Assembly: GCF_000021305.1 (NCBI RefSeq)
Contig: NC_011772.1
Span: 1,588,001-1,652,000, forward strand
Length of the DNA: 64,000 nt
Direction: 5' to 3'
From: Bacillus cereus G9842
GTDB lineage: Bacteria; Bacillota; Bacilli; Bacillales; Bacillaceae_G
Shown here piece after piece: positions 53,402 to 62,242 of the stretch; the first letter of the stretch is position 1, and each line of letters begins with the position of its first letter. The notes beneath the pieces are model-generated. The model ran no database searches, was not told the origin of the DNA, and saw only the letters and a list, made by a program, of their open reading frames with translations. The translations under genes were made by a program, and so were the position numbers.

Positions 53402-54112
53402 TTACCAAGGTATAATGCCATTTTTATTTAGTATTTTACCATTATAGTTTGTTTCACTTAATGCATATTTAATAATAATTTTAGCACTTTCAATAGTTGT
53501 ATGGCCACCAGGGGAATTTCCATTAAGATCAGTAGTTGTAAAACCAGGAGTTATCCCAAATACTTCTGGACCGTTAGTAGCAAATTCTTTACTAAAAGCT
53601 AATGTTAAAGCATTAATAGCAGTTTTGGAAGAATTATATCCTAGTGTATTGATTGGATGTGTTTCACCATTAGCAAACATTGTTAGTGAGGCCATGTCAG
53701 TTGTTACATTTAGTATTTTACTGTTGCTTGAATTCTTTAATAATGGTAAAAAGGCTTGTATCATTTGGAAAGTTCCAAAAAAGTTAACTTCAAATCCTTG
53801 GCGTAAAGTTTCAATATTTAATTCACTAGGTAGCGTATTGAAGTCTAATGCAATGCCTGCGTTATTAATTAATAAATGTAAATGGTCAGTCGTTTCGTGA
53901 ATTTTCTTTGTTGCTTCTTGAATGGATTGTGAATTTGAAATATCTACTTGAATATAGGAAACGTTTGAAACATTTAAAGAGTCTACGGCTTGTTGTCCAA
54001 GTTGTTCATTACGAGCACCTAAAAATACGTGATAATTTTTTTCTGCTAATTGACGAACAAGTTCATATCCAATTCCTTTATTCGCACCTGTTATAAAAGC
54101 ATATTTTTTCAT
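53402..54112 (-). CDS. Short-chain dehydrogenase/reductase (SDR)
   Basis: A 236-aa classical SDR: cofactor motif TGANKGIGYELVRQLA (residues ~8-23), LINNAGIA (NNAG), and catalytic Y-x-x-x-K in GYNSSKTAINAL with the upstream Ser. It probably reduces small carbonyls with NADPH, as the R residue after the glycine motif suggests (GARNEQLG). First gene of the SDR-merR operon. Confidence 0.92.
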   Translation of the reverse strand: MKKYAFITGANKGIGYELVRQLAEKNYHVFLGARNEQLGQQAVDSLNVSNVSYIQVDISNSQSIQEATKKIHETTDHLHLLINNAGIALDFNTLPSELNIETLRQGFEVNFFGTFQMIQAFLPLLKNSSNSKILNVTTDMASLTMFANGETHPINTLGYNSSKTAINALTLAFSKEFATNGPEVFGITPGFTTTDLNGNSPGGHTTIESAKIIIKYALSETNYNGKILNKNGIIPW

Positions 54113-54153
54113 ATTGAATTCCTCCAGTAGTGTTATAGTAGGTTACAATGGAA

Positions 54154-54184
54154 AGGATACAGCCTAAACTTAAGTTTAGGTCAA
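54154..54184 (-). promoter_or_regulatory. MerR-type promoter with 18-bp palindrome in a 19-bp spacer
   Basis: On the minus strand TTGACC (54184-54179), a 19-bp spacer and TATCCT (54159-54154). The palindrome CCTAAACTTAAGTTTAGG (54163-54180) fills the spacer. Overlong spacers with a dyad are the hallmark of MerR-activated promoters, and the operon encodes a MerR protein. Confidence 0.88.
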
Positions 54185-54303
54185 GAGGAATTTTTTAAAA
54201 TAAATATAAAATATCTATATATAAGAGTGAGAATTCTTATCATTTAAGAAAAAGTCTGTTATTATAAGAGATGTAGGTATTATATTTTCAAGGGGATGAA
54301 AAC

Positions 54304-55692
54304 ATGGAGTACAGAATTGAAAGAGATACATTAGGAGAAATAAAAGTTCCAGCTGATAAATTATGGGCAGCACAAACACAACGTAGTAAAGAAAACTTTC
54401 CAATTGGAACAGAGCAAATGCCGCTTGAAATTGTAAAAGCATTTGCAATTTTAAAGAAGAGTGCAGCGCTTAGCAATCAAAAATTAGGAAAGTTATCAGA
54501 AGAAAAAGCAGAAGCAATTGTAGAAGCTGCTGATGAAGTGATTGCAGGGAAATGGAATGAACATTTTCCGCTTGTCGTATGGCAAACAGGTAGTGGTACA
54601 CAGTCAAACATGAATGTGAATGAAGTAATTGCAAATCGTGGGAATCAAATTTTGAAAGAGAATGGATCTGACGTACATATTCATCCAAATGATGATGTGA
54701 ACATGTCACAAAGTTCAAATGATACATTTCCAACGGCGCTCCATGTAGCTTGTGTAATCGCAGTAGAAAATCACGTATTACCAGCAATCAGGAAATTAAA
54801 AGGAACTTTAGCAGAAAAAGTAACTGCATTTGAACATATTATAAAAATTGGTCGTACACATTTACAAGATGCAACACCGTTAACTTTAGGGCAAGAAATT
54901 AGCGGATGGCACCGTATGCTTGAAAAAACAGAGCGTATGATTGCAGAGAGCAATACATATATGAAAGAGTTAGCAATTGGTGGAACTGCGGTTGGAACAG
55001 GTATTAATGCTCATCCTAAATTTGGTGAGATGGTATCAGAGGAAATTAGTCAATTTACAGGTAAACAATTTGTTTCTGCACCAAATAAGTTCCATGCATT
55101 AACGAGCCATGATGAAGTTGTATATACTCACGGTGCATTAAAAGCATTAGCTGCAGATCTAATGAAGATCGCTAACGATGTACGTTGGCTTGCAAGTGGT
55201 CCACGTAGTGGTCTTGGAGAAATTATTATTCCAGCCAATGAACCAGGAAGCTCTATTATGCCAGGTAAAGTAAATCCAACGCAAAGTGAAGCATTAACGA
55301 TGGTTGTAGCGCAAGTGATGGGGAATGATGCAACAATCGGATTTGCTGCGAGCCAAGGTAACTTTGAGTTAAACGTATTTAAACCTGTTATTGCTTATAA
55401 CTTCTTACAATCAGCTCACTTATTAGCGGATGCAATTGTTTCGTTTAATGACAATTGTGCAGTTGGTATTGAAGCAGATGAAGAAGTAATTAATGAAAAT
55501 GTGAATCGTTCACTAATGCTTGTAACAGCGCTAAACCCACATATCGGATATGAAAATGCAGCGAAAATTGCGAAGTATGCTCATAAAGAGGGATTAACTT
55601 TAAAAGAAGCAGCATTGCAATCTGGGCTACTAACAGAAGGGCAATTTGATGAAATTGTAGATCCAAAGAAAATGATTGCTCCAAAAGAGTAA
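54304..55692 (+). CDS. fumC: Fumarate hydratase, class II
   Basis: A 462-aa TCA-cycle enzyme that interconverts fumarate and malate. The superfamily signature [15 protein letters not shown], the SSNDTFPTA segment, HP-N-D-D and [14 protein letters not shown] catalytic regions are all present. Homotetrameric and cofactor-free. Also called citG in Bacillus. ATG follows AAGGGGATG. Monocistronic with terminator. Confidence 0.97.
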   Translation: MEYRIERDTLGEIKVPADKLWAAQTQRSKENFPIGTEQMPLEIVKAFAILKKSAALSNQKLGKLSEEKAEAIVEAADEVIAGKWNEHFPLVVWQTGSGTQSNMNVNEVIANRGNQILKENGSDVHIHPNDDVNMSQSSNDTFPTALHVACVIAVENHVLPAIRKLKGTLAEKVTAFEHIIKIGRTHLQDATPLTLGQEISGWHRMLEKTERMIAESNTYMKELAIGGTAVGTGINAHPKFGEMVSEEISQFTGKQFVSAPNKFHALTSHDEVVYTHGALKALAADLMKIANDVRWLASGPRSGLGEIIIPANEPGSSIMPGKVNPTQSEALTMVVAQVMGNDATIGFAASQGNFELNVFKPVIAYNFLQSAHLLADAIVSFNDNCAVGIEADEEVINENVNRSLMLVTALNPHIGYENAAKIAKYAHKEGLTLKEAALQSGLLTEGQFDEIVDPKKMIAPKE

Positions 55693-55695
55693 TAG

Positions 55696-55735
55696 AAAAA
55701 GCCAAGGTTCTTAGTATAGAATCTTGGCTTTTTTG
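55696..55735 (+). terminator. Terminator after fumC
   Basis: AAAAAGCCAAGGTTCT / AGAATCTTGGCTTTTT with a 6-nt loop and one G-T pair. Confidence 0.93.
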
Positions 55736-55787
55736 ATGTTCATTTTTATGTTTCATCTACTTGCAATACTGCAAGCTTCAAAATATA

Positions 55788-56210
55788 TTATTTGTTAGCA
55801 GGCGTATTCATTACTTTCATCTGTGGGCAGTTCTCTTTTAAGAGTGAAATGAATTTTTCTTCTTCTTGTGGTACGAAAGTGGTCACTGAGTCAAATAAAT
55901 TATAATTAATTTCTAATTGTTGCCTAGTCCATTTTTTTGAACGAAGTTTTTTGCCAGAGTACTTAATATGGCGAATGTCTTTAAATGGGATTTCAGTACG
56001 AAGTATGAAACCGTGTTTTACAACAAGAGATGATTCCGTTACGTTGTAGTGAGAGAAATAGAATGAAGAAAGATTCACGATATTTAATAGCATCATGAGA
56101 GTGAAAAAAATAGAATTTTCATTTTGGAAGAATAACGAAACGAAAAAAATAATTAGAAATAAAGTAATGAAAATGACGTGGAATGGATTTTTTTTCGCTT
56201 TAAATTTCAA
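55788..56210 (-). CDS. Bacterial PH-domain membrane protein
   Basis: A 140-aa protein: two adjacent N-terminal helices (~10-55) and then a bacterial PH-like domain (YNVTESSLVVKHGFILRTEIPFKDI..RHIKYSGKKLRS, to the end). Similar short YqeB/DUF1200-type proteins are common in Bacillus; role unknown. TTG 56210 is preferred because CGAGG is 8 nt upstream; a GTG at 56219 abuts the SD. Confidence 0.75.
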   Translation of the reverse strand: MKFKAKKNPFHVIFITLFLIIFFVSLFFQNENSIFFTLMMLLNIVNLSSFYFSHYNVTESSLVVKHGFILRTEIPFKDIRHIKYSGKKLRSKKWTRQQLEINYNLFDSVTTFVPQEEEKFISLLKENCPQMKVMNTPANK

Positions 56211-56373
56211 GTTAGTCACCTCGGTATACTTGTTCTTTAACTAAATTAAATCATAACATTGTGATAAAACGTGTGAATATGCAGAATTGCATATTCACAC
56301 GTTTTATTATTCATGTAAAATTTCTTGATAGGATAAATTCAAAAGAAGTTTTGTAATAGTGGAGTGACATGAA

Positions 56374-56541
56374 GTGACTTACAAGAATAGAAAGATAGTG
56401 TTAGTCATAATTAGTTGTATGATGATTATGAGTAGTTGTGCTAATAAATTTGTTGAAGATAGAAATCGAAAGCATACATTTGTACAAGCAAGTAAGGTTT
56501 TAGTAGAGACTGTAAATAGAATATATAAATTGAAACTTTAA
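56374..56541 (+). CDS. Small lipoprotein (55 aa), possibly truncated
   Basis: MTYKNRKIVLVIISCMMIMS with lipobox M-S-S-C (Cys-22), then ANKFVEDRNRKHTFVQASKV and a short tail. GTG start with GGAG about 9 nt upstream. The last codons overlap the beginning of the interspersed repeat, which supplies the stop, so the original protein may have been longer. Family not recognised. Confidence 0.5.
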   Translation: MTYKNRKIVLVIISCMMIMSSCANKFVEDRNRKHTFVQASKVLVETVNRIYKLKL

Positions 56542-56665
56542 TCAACTGATTATTAGCCCTCACCAATCGGGCTTTTAAGGGCAGCCCGCCCTCATTTAAC
56601 TTCTTTGCTTCCGCTGAATTTTGATGTGGGAGTCTTACTGCCCTTAAATGTGGGATAAAAAGTAA
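56529..56665. repeat. Interspersed repeat with RNA-like fold, copy A
   Basis: Contains a GCCC-N9-GGGC hairpin, then AAGGGCAG (from 56577) pairing with CTGCCCTT (near 56645) around an inner helix CCC-T-CAT / ATG-T-GGG. Compact, GC-richer than its surroundings. Shares blocks with 51245-51372. Not recognised as a named element. Confidence 0.55.
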
Positions 56666-56740
56666 AAGGTGTTTTCTTATACGGAAACATCTTTTTTGTA
56701 GTTGAAATTGAATACTGAAGTTTTGTAATGGATGAATACC

Positions 56741-56818
56741 GGTTCCATATTCACTAATCGCATATGTATTCTGTGCAATTTGCTTAACGGTAAACCAAGA
56801 GTCTTGAAGAATATCCAT
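56741..56818 (-). pseudogene. Remnant: N-terminus of an MBL-fold hydrolase
   Basis: The minus frame starts MDILQDSWFTVKQIAQNTYA and continues ISEYG, the N-terminal pattern of a family of MBL-fold hydrolases that goes on with GHWEKVHSFL-type sequence. Here it breaks off after EYG into unrelated sequence. Only ~26 codons remain, so this is a degenerate fragment. Confidence 0.5.
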
Positions 56819-57031
56819 GTTCTAATCCACATCATATAAAATGAATTTCTATAAACACATTCGCTTTTCGTTGTATTAAACCCTTTCGGTAGATGTTTTT
56901 ATAAAAGTTTATAAAATGGGTAAACGAAATGTTGAAATGTTTGTTTGTGTTATGATAAGATGGTGAAGTGGTAATAAACGTTATAGTGATTTGTTTGGTT
57001 TTTGAATAAACATTTTGAAGGAGTGTTTAGT
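56819..57031 (+). other. Gene-free stretch upstream of the DUF2087 regulator
   Basis: AT-rich intergenic DNA with no coding signal. A run of weak promoter-like elements lies at 56935-57000. No terminator or dyad is clear. Confidence 0.4.
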
Positions 57032-57796
57032 ATGAGTGGTATTTCAGAGAAGTTTTGGGATGCGTCAATAGAGGAATTAAAGAAAGGGTATGTGTTTGAT
57101 GGAGAAAAAGAGGAGTACATTTGCTTAGCTTGTGGTGAAACATTTATTAAAGGTGTTATTTATCAAGATAATCAAGTTTTGTATGAAGCAGAGAAGTTCG
57201 TCCGATTGCATATTCAAAATGAGCATACGTCTATGTTTGATTATTTGTTAAATATGGATAAGAAATTTACTGGTTTAACGGATTTACAAAAGAAAATGGT
57301 TCAGTTTTTCCATATGGGACTGAATGATAAAGAAATTGTAAAAGAGTTGGATGGCGGAAGTACATCAACAATTCGTAATCATCGATTTACACTGCGAGAG
57401 AAAATGAAGCAAGCAAAAGTATTTTTAGCTCTAATGGAATTATCAGAAGAAAAATCAAAAGTACAAACGAAATTTGTACCAATTCATAGAACAGCAACGA
57501 TGGTGGATGATCGATACAATATTACGGAAGAAGAAAATGATGAAGTATTAAAAGCTCATTTTACAGAAGGATTAGATGGACCTCTTTCTAAATTTCCGAA
57601 AAAACAAAAGCGTAAATTAATTATATTACGTCATTTAGTAAAGAAGTTTGATAGTAATAAAAAGTATACTGAAAAAGAAGTAAATACAGTGATAGAAAAT
57701 GTATACCCTGATTTCGTAACTTTAAGAAGATATTTAATCGAGTATGGATTTTTAGATCGAACAGCCGATGGAAGTCAATATTGGGTGAAGTTATAA
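57032..57796 (+). CDS. Regulator with DUF2087 and zinc-ribbon-like N-terminus
   Basis: A 254-aa protein in three parts: a zinc-finger-like N-terminus YICLACGETFIKG with HIQNEHTSMF further on (C-x2-C...H-x4-H); a LuxR-type HTH (LTDLQKKMVQFFHMGLNDKE, then STSTIRNHRFTLREK); and a C-terminal DUF2087 domain (FPKKQKRKLIILRHLVKKFD to DRTADGSQYWVKL). Likely a DNA-binding regulator. ATG 57032 follows GAAGGAG; the longer frame carries no SD. Confidence 0.82.
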   Translation: MSGISEKFWDASIEELKKGYVFDGEKEEYICLACGETFIKGVIYQDNQVLYEAEKFVRLHIQNEHTSMFDYLLNMDKKFTGLTDLQKKMVQFFHMGLNDKEIVKELDGGSTSTIRNHRFTLREKMKQAKVFLALMELSEEKSKVQTKFVPIHRTATMVDDRYNITEEENDEVLKAHFTEGLDGPLSKFPKKQKRKLIILRHLVKKFDSNKKYTEKEVNTVIENVYPDFVTLRRYLIEYGFLDRTADGSQYWVKL

Positions 57797-57893
57797 TCAT
57801 ACGAAAAGAAAGTGAATAGAAGCACAGTATTATAACAACTATACAAAGAGATAGATATTGAAAATTGATTTTTAATAAAAGGAGAAATGAAAT

Positions 57894-59303
57894 TTGAAAC
57901 CACCTGCAGATAACAATAAAGAAGGTGCGGAGTCACATAAGTTGGAAAGTGAGAGTAAACCGATTTGGAAATCGATGTCGATGTTTTTAGTACCATTATT
58001 ATTAAGTAATGTACTACAATCAGTTGGACAATTATTTGGTATGGTAGTAGTAGGAAGATGGCTTGGAGTTAATGATTTAGCGGCTATATCAGCATTCTTC
58101 CCATTATTTTTCTTGCTCGTTTCATTTGTAATTGGTATCGGTTCAGGAAGCTCTATTTTAATTGGTCAGGCGTTTGGTGCTAAAAACGAAGATCGTTTAA
58201 AAGCTATCGTTGGTACGACGCTGACATTTACCTTTATTATTGGAGTTGTGTTGGCGATAATAGGCAGTATTTTTGCGATGGATATTATGCGTCTAATGGG
58301 AACGCCAGAAAATATTATTGAAATAAGTGTACATTATGCACGAATTTTATTTATATCGATGCCAGTATTATTTTTATATTTCGCATACACAACATTTATG
58401 AGAGGTACAGGAGATTCTAAAACGCCATTTTACTTTTTAATTGTAAGTACAGCGCTAAATATGATCTTATTACCAATTCTTATTTTTGGATGGTTAGGAG
58501 CTCCGAAATTAGATGTGTATGGAGCAGCCTATGCCTCTGTTATATCTACAGTTATTACGTTTATTGTCATGCTTTTGTATTTAAAGAAGAAAAATCACCC
58601 ATTACAACTAGACAGCACGGTTAGAAAATACCTTCGAATGGATGGGGAGTTATTAAAGCTATTGCTAAGGCTCGGTATTCCAGCGAGTATTAATATGATA
58701 TTAGTTTCATTATCTGAAATTGCTGTAATCGCGTTTGTAAATCGTTACGGTTCGGATGCAACAGCTGCTTACGGAGTTGTGAATCAAGTTGCAAGTTATG
58801 TACAAATGCCAGCAGTTAGCCTTGGTATTACAGTTTCTATTTTTGCAGCACAATCAATTGGGGCGAATCAATTTGATCGATTGCAGAAAGTTGTGAAGGT
58901 CGGAATTATTATGAACTACGTCATCGGTGGTGTGTTAATAGCTCTTATTTACTTATTCTCAAGAGACATTTTATCACTATTTTTAACGAGTCAAACTACA
59001 ATTGAAATTGCTCATAGCTTAGTTATGATTACGTTATGGAGTTATTTAATTTTCGGTCATGCACAAATTATTAGTGCGACAATGCGAGCGAGTGGTACAG
59101 TACTTTGGCCAACTGTTATTGGAGTTGTTTCAATTTGGCTTGTGGAAGTACCCGTAGCATATTATCTTTCTTACCATACAAGTCTTGGAATAGAAGGGAT
59201 CTGGATCGGGTATCCAGCAGCATTTATTGTCAGCTTAATACTACAGTATGCATATTATAAGCTTTCATGGCAAAAGAAACGAATTACACGATTAGTTAGT
59301 TAA
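57894..59303 (+). CDS. MATE-family multidrug efflux transporter
   Basis: A 469-aa transporter with 12 helices in two MatE repeats. Family segments are LSNVLQSVGQLFGMVVVGRW, GSGSSILIGQAFGAKNEDRL (first half) and PAVSLGITVSIFAAQSIGAN (second half). It exports cationic drugs or metabolites using Na+ or H+. TTG start with AAAAGGAG. The substrate is not deducible. Confidence 0.92.
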   Translation: MKPPADNNKEGAESHKLESESKPIWKSMSMFLVPLLLSNVLQSVGQLFGMVVVGRWLGVNDLAAISAFFPLFFLLVSFVIGIGSGSSILIGQAFGAKNEDRLKAIVGTTLTFTFIIGVVLAIIGSIFAMDIMRLMGTPENIIEISVHYARILFISMPVLFLYFAYTTFMRGTGDSKTPFYFLIVSTALNMILLPILIFGWLGAPKLDVYGAAYASVISTVITFIVMLLYLKKKNHPLQLDSTVRKYLRMDGELLKLLLRLGIPASINMILVSLSEIAVIAFVNRYGSDATAAYGVVNQVASYVQMPAVSLGITVSIFAAQSIGANQFDRLQKVVKVGIIMNYVIGGVLIALIYLFSRDILSLFLTSQTTIEIAHSLVMITLWSYLIFGHAQIISATMRASGTVLWPTVIGVVSIWLVEVPVAYYLSYHTSLGIEGIWIGYPAAFIVSLILQYAYYKLSWQKKRITRLVS

Positions 59304-59307
59304 ATAG

Positions 59308-59349
59308 AAAAAATGTCTCTAAGTTATTTGACTTAGGGACATTTTTTTG
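59308..59349. terminator. Bidirectional terminator, MATE/peptidase E
   Basis: AAAAAATGTCTCTAAGT / ACTTAGGGACATTTTTT with a 6-nt loop. Confidence 0.9.
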
Positions 59350-59360
59350 TAGGTGCAGGT

Positions 59361-60059
59361 TTACAAATAGCTTTTTAAAGTTATATCAAAATGTTGTCTA
59401 ATGAGTGTTTTATCACTCATATAAAACTCCCACGCTTTTTCTGGTTCACCGATAATCTCAAAGGATTCCTCTGTAATATATAAAGCGCAATTATCCTCCA
59501 GTGCAATTCCTTCTATATTCCCTTGATGATTTTGTAAAAAGGAATGGAAGGCGTTCATTCTATTTAATTGATTATAATGTGGACAAAATCTTTTATTAAC
59601 AATCCCCCATCCGTTACTCTCTATATAACCAGAACCTTCATAATCTGATCGGATACTAGACGTGAACCAACACATAGCACCAGCGCTATAACCAGCAATA
59701 AGTGTTCCTTGTTGCAGAGCCAATAATAATTTTTCATCGAGTCTATGTTCTTTCCATTGCGTAAACATATAAATATAATTCCCGCCACCTAGATAAATTA
59801 AATCGGCTGAATGAATCATCTCGTCTATTTCATACTTAGAAGGTGAATCTGTTGTAGTACGTAAAATTTGTACTTCACAATGTAATTGTTTTTCAAACGT
59901 GTCTAAAAATAATTTTATATAGCTTTCATCATCATGACTTGCCGTTGGAATAAACAATACTTTTGGATACTGTTTATTTGTTAATTCTATAAGGCGTTCA
60001 TTAATAGGCAAGTGATTTGAATCTTGTAAATCACCGCCACCAATGACAGCTAATTTCAT
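59361..60059 (-). CDS. Peptidase E (S51) family protein
   Basis: A 232-aa protein of the type-1 glutamine-amidotransferase-like fold. Marks are KLAVIGGGDLQDS, VLFIPTASHDDESY, ADLIYLGGGNYIYMFTQW and the nucleophile GYSAGAM (Ser-125). S51 peptidases cleave N-terminal Asp dipeptides or act in cyanophycin breakdown. ATG 60059 begins the fold; upstream codons lack support. Single gene. Confidence 0.87.
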   Translation of the reverse strand: MKLAVIGGGDLQDSNHLPINERLIELTNKQYPKVLFIPTASHDDESYIKLFLDTFEKQLHCEVQILRTTTDSPSKYEIDEMIHSADLIYLGGGNYIYMFTQWKEHRLDEKLLLALQQGTLIAGYSAGAMCWFTSSIRSDYEGSGYIESNGWGIVNKRFCPHYNQLNRMNAFHSFLQNHQGNIEGIALEDNCALYITEESFEIIGEPEKAWEFYMSDKTLIRQHFDITLKSYL

Positions 60060-60451
60060 AGTAAAGCACCACCTAATCATTTTTGTTATATAAAAATTCG
60101 ATAGAAGAGAGTTACATTCCTTCTGTAATGTAATCAATAATTAGAAAATGTAGCTTAAGTATATCGGAATAGTAAAGAAAACACTGATTATATATATCAG
60201 TGAATTAGAAACCATTCATTGATATATAATATTTCATACTAATGTTTCAAAAAATGGAAAAAATATGTTTAAATAGATATAATGAAGTATTAATTCATAT
60301 TGAATTTATATTTATATTTTAAAAGGAAATCGGAAATAATAGCGATTTTCCAAAACAGTTTTTACTTTTAATAGGAAGTTGTATTACAATATGGTAAAAT
60401 TATTTCAATATATTTATTTAATATGAAATACAAAGAAGGAGCGTGAAAAAA
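60060..60451. other. Gene-free stretch (about 390 nt)
   Basis: AT-rich. An imperfect dyad with arms CACTGAT and ATCAGTG (60182-60202) lies about 120 nt upstream of peptidase E. Otherwise nothing supportable is seen. Confidence 0.5.
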
Positions 60452-60847
60452 GTGGATTTTCGATTTGAATTTACAACGAAGCTGAAAGAATACTTAGACG
60501 ATGAGAAGGATGAAAAAATAATAAAAGATGGGCACAGAGATGTAATTTTTCACTATTTATATGCGTTAGAGACTGAAATTGGCGTTGTTAAAAATCCTAA
60601 TTTTACTTTTTTTGCATCAGGAAGACGTTCACATATAGTGTTAGAAAATGTTGAATTTAAAACAGAAGTAAATGTAAAAAGTAATATAATTGAAATTACA
60701 AAAATAGTGGATAATGTAGCTATTCCGTTAGATACTATCGTAGCGAAAGATCGGGAATTATTTGCACTTGGGCGTAATGAGAAGTTTAGTGTACAAATAT
60801 TAGAGCAGTATCTTTTTGATACATTTGGAGATAAGTTAGGCTTATAA
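60452..60847 (+). CDS. DUF3942-family protein
   Basis: A 131-aa soluble protein with the DUF3942 look: FRFEFTTKLKEYLDDEKDEKII, FFASGRRSHIVLENVEFKTE and FSVQILEQYLFDTFGDKLGL. These are short Bacillus proteins of unknown role, often in several copies. GTG 60452 is 10 nt after AAGGAG; a GTG at 60443 abuts the SD. Confidence 0.75.
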   Translation: MDFRFEFTTKLKEYLDDEKDEKIIKDGHRDVIFHYLYALETEIGVVKNPNFTFFASGRRSHIVLENVEFKTEVNVKSNIIEITKIVDNVAIPLDTIVAKDRELFALGRNEKFSVQILEQYLFDTFGDKLGL

Positions 60848-60904
60848 TTAATGGAATGGCGTACGTATTTATAAGTAGTGAATTTTAGTGTATCTCATTC
60901 GTGT

Positions 60905-60941
60905 TTGACCTTTTATTTAATTTGTACTACAATTCGTAGTG
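60905..60941 (+). promoter_or_regulatory. blaI promoter with operator dyad over the -10
   Basis: TTGACC (60905-60910), 17 bp, TACAAT (60928-60933). The dyad TACTAC-AATTC-GTAGTG (60925-60941) covers the -10 and the start point, as expected for BlaI autorepression. The same dyad recurs before ccdA. Confidence 0.85.
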
Positions 60942-60957
60942 TGAAAGGAGTCATACT

Positions 60958-61371
60958 ATGTTTACTCAAAACTATAAATTAAATGAGCACGGGTTAAATC
61001 ATTTCTTTGGACCGCTTGAAGCGAAAATTATGGAGATTGTTTGGTCTAACAAAGGTATTACGATTAAAGAAGTGCAGCAGAAATTAAGTGAAGAATCGCC
61101 TGTGAATTTTAACACTGTTATGACAGTTATGAACAGGTTAGTAGAGAAGTTACACTTAGAAAAACAGATTGTAAAAAGAAGTGGCATATATCGTGCTGTA
61201 CAAACAAAAGAAGAATTCTTATCCAAGCAAACGAAGAAAATGACACAGGAATTGATGGGGGAATTTGGAGATTTAGTTGTAAATCATATGTTAGATGAGT
61301 TAGAGCAGGCTGATCCGACTTTAATAAAAAAGTTAGAAGACAAATTGAGTCAGTTAAAAAAAGAGGATTAA
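60958..61371 (+). CDS. BlaI/MecI/CopY-family repressor
   Basis: A 137-aa winged-helix repressor: LEAKIMEIVWSNKGITIKEV, LSEESPVNFNTVMTVMNRLVEK (recognition helix) and a C-terminal dimer domain with MLDELEQADPTLIKKLEDKL. In the BlaI class the protein is cut after a BlaR1/MecR1 signal. An M56 peptidase is 4 nt downstream, so the pair is a candidate BlaI-BlaR1-like sensor. No CopY-type Cys-x-Cys hook is seen, so copper is unlikely. SD GAAAGGAG. Confidence 0.92.
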   Translation: MFTQNYKLNEHGLNHFFGPLEAKIMEIVWSNKGITIKEVQQKLSEESPVNFNTVMTVMNRLVEKLHLEKQIVKRSGIYRAVQTKEEFLSKQTKKMTQELMGEFGDLVVNHMLDELEQADPTLIKKLEDKLSQLKKED

Positions 61372-61375
61372 TGAA

Positions 61376-62188
61376 ATGAAATGGCAAATGCGTAAAATCG
61401 TATTGTTAGCAGTAATTGTTAGTACCCTCTTTTTCAGTATGTTAGTGTATTACGTTACATATCCATTTCTGTTTCAAAATAAGATGTTCTTTCTTTCAAA
61501 TTTTTGCTTGTTCCAGTTAGAAAAACATATGAAAGAATTATCGCTGATTCGTATTATAATCGCTGGATTATTATTACTTACTATATTAATCGTGTGCAAA
61601 AGAATTTGGCGACAATTTTTCTATAGTAAAAAATTACAAAAAGTACTTATCCCTTTCATCCGAAAAGGAAAACAAATATATATATTGCCGACTACGGAAG
61701 TTGCGGCATTTACAATTGGATTATTCCGTCCGAAAGTTGTCATGTCGGAAGGTTTGCTTCAGACGTTTTCAGATGAAGAAATTGATGCAATTATTTTCCA
61801 TGAAGAATATCATCAAAAGAATTGGGATCCGCTAAAATTATTTTGTTTTACGTTATTAGCAGAAGGAATGATGTACATCCCGATATTAAAAGGGTTGTTA
61901 CAGCGATATCATACGTATCAGGAGCTAGCTGCTGATAAATATGCGATGCAAAAAATGGAATCTTCATTTGAGTTAGGTAGCGCGTTATTAAAATTAATTA
62001 AAATAAAGACAATGGAAAATCGATGTGTTACCGCTTCATTTGCAAAAACAGCAATAAATTTACGAATCGAGCAAGTGTTAAATGAAAAGGTTGTTAAGCT
62101 TACTATTCCGTTACATACGAATTCGGTATATGTAACAGTAGGTTTATTCTGTATGTCGGTTGTACTTATTGTCGGAGAGTGCATATAG
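61376..62188 (+). CDS. M56-family membrane metallopeptidase (BlaR1/MecR1-like, no sensor domain)
   Basis: A 270-aa protein with membrane helices at ~7-27, ~53-73 and the C-terminus (~248-268), and a cytosolic zinc peptidase with HEEYH (about 142-146) and E in ELAADKYAMQ. It lacks the C-terminal penicillin-binding sensor of true BlaR1, which is typically ~590 aa. So the trigger is something else, perhaps a redox or envelope signal from the downstream genes. Probably cleaves or frees the adjacent BlaI-type repressor. Confidence 0.88.
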   Translation: MKWQMRKIVLLAVIVSTLFFSMLVYYVTYPFLFQNKMFFLSNFCLFQLEKHMKELSLIRIIIAGLLLLTILIVCKRIWRQFFYSKKLQKVLIPFIRKGKQIYILPTTEVAAFTIGLFRPKVVMSEGLLQTFSDEEIDAIIFHEEYHQKNWDPLKLFCFTLLAEGMMYIPILKGLLQRYHTYQELAADKYAMQKMESSFELGSALLKLIKIKTMENRCVTASFAKTAINLRIEQVLNEKVVKLTIPLHTNSVYVTVGLFCMSVVLIVGECI

Positions 62189-62206
62189 CCTCTTTTTTTT
62201 AAGAAT

Positions 62207-62229
62207 AAACACTACTTATTGTAGTGTTT
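62207..62229 (+). promoter_or_regulatory. Second BlaI-type dyad, before ccdA
   Basis: AAACACTAC-TTATT-GTAGTGTTT, nine perfect pairs around 5 nt. The core CACTAC-N5-GTAGTG matches the blaI operator. It lies 13 nt before the ccdA start and could also act as an attenuating hairpin. Confidence 0.75.
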
Positions 62230-62242
62230 TAGGGGGAATAAA

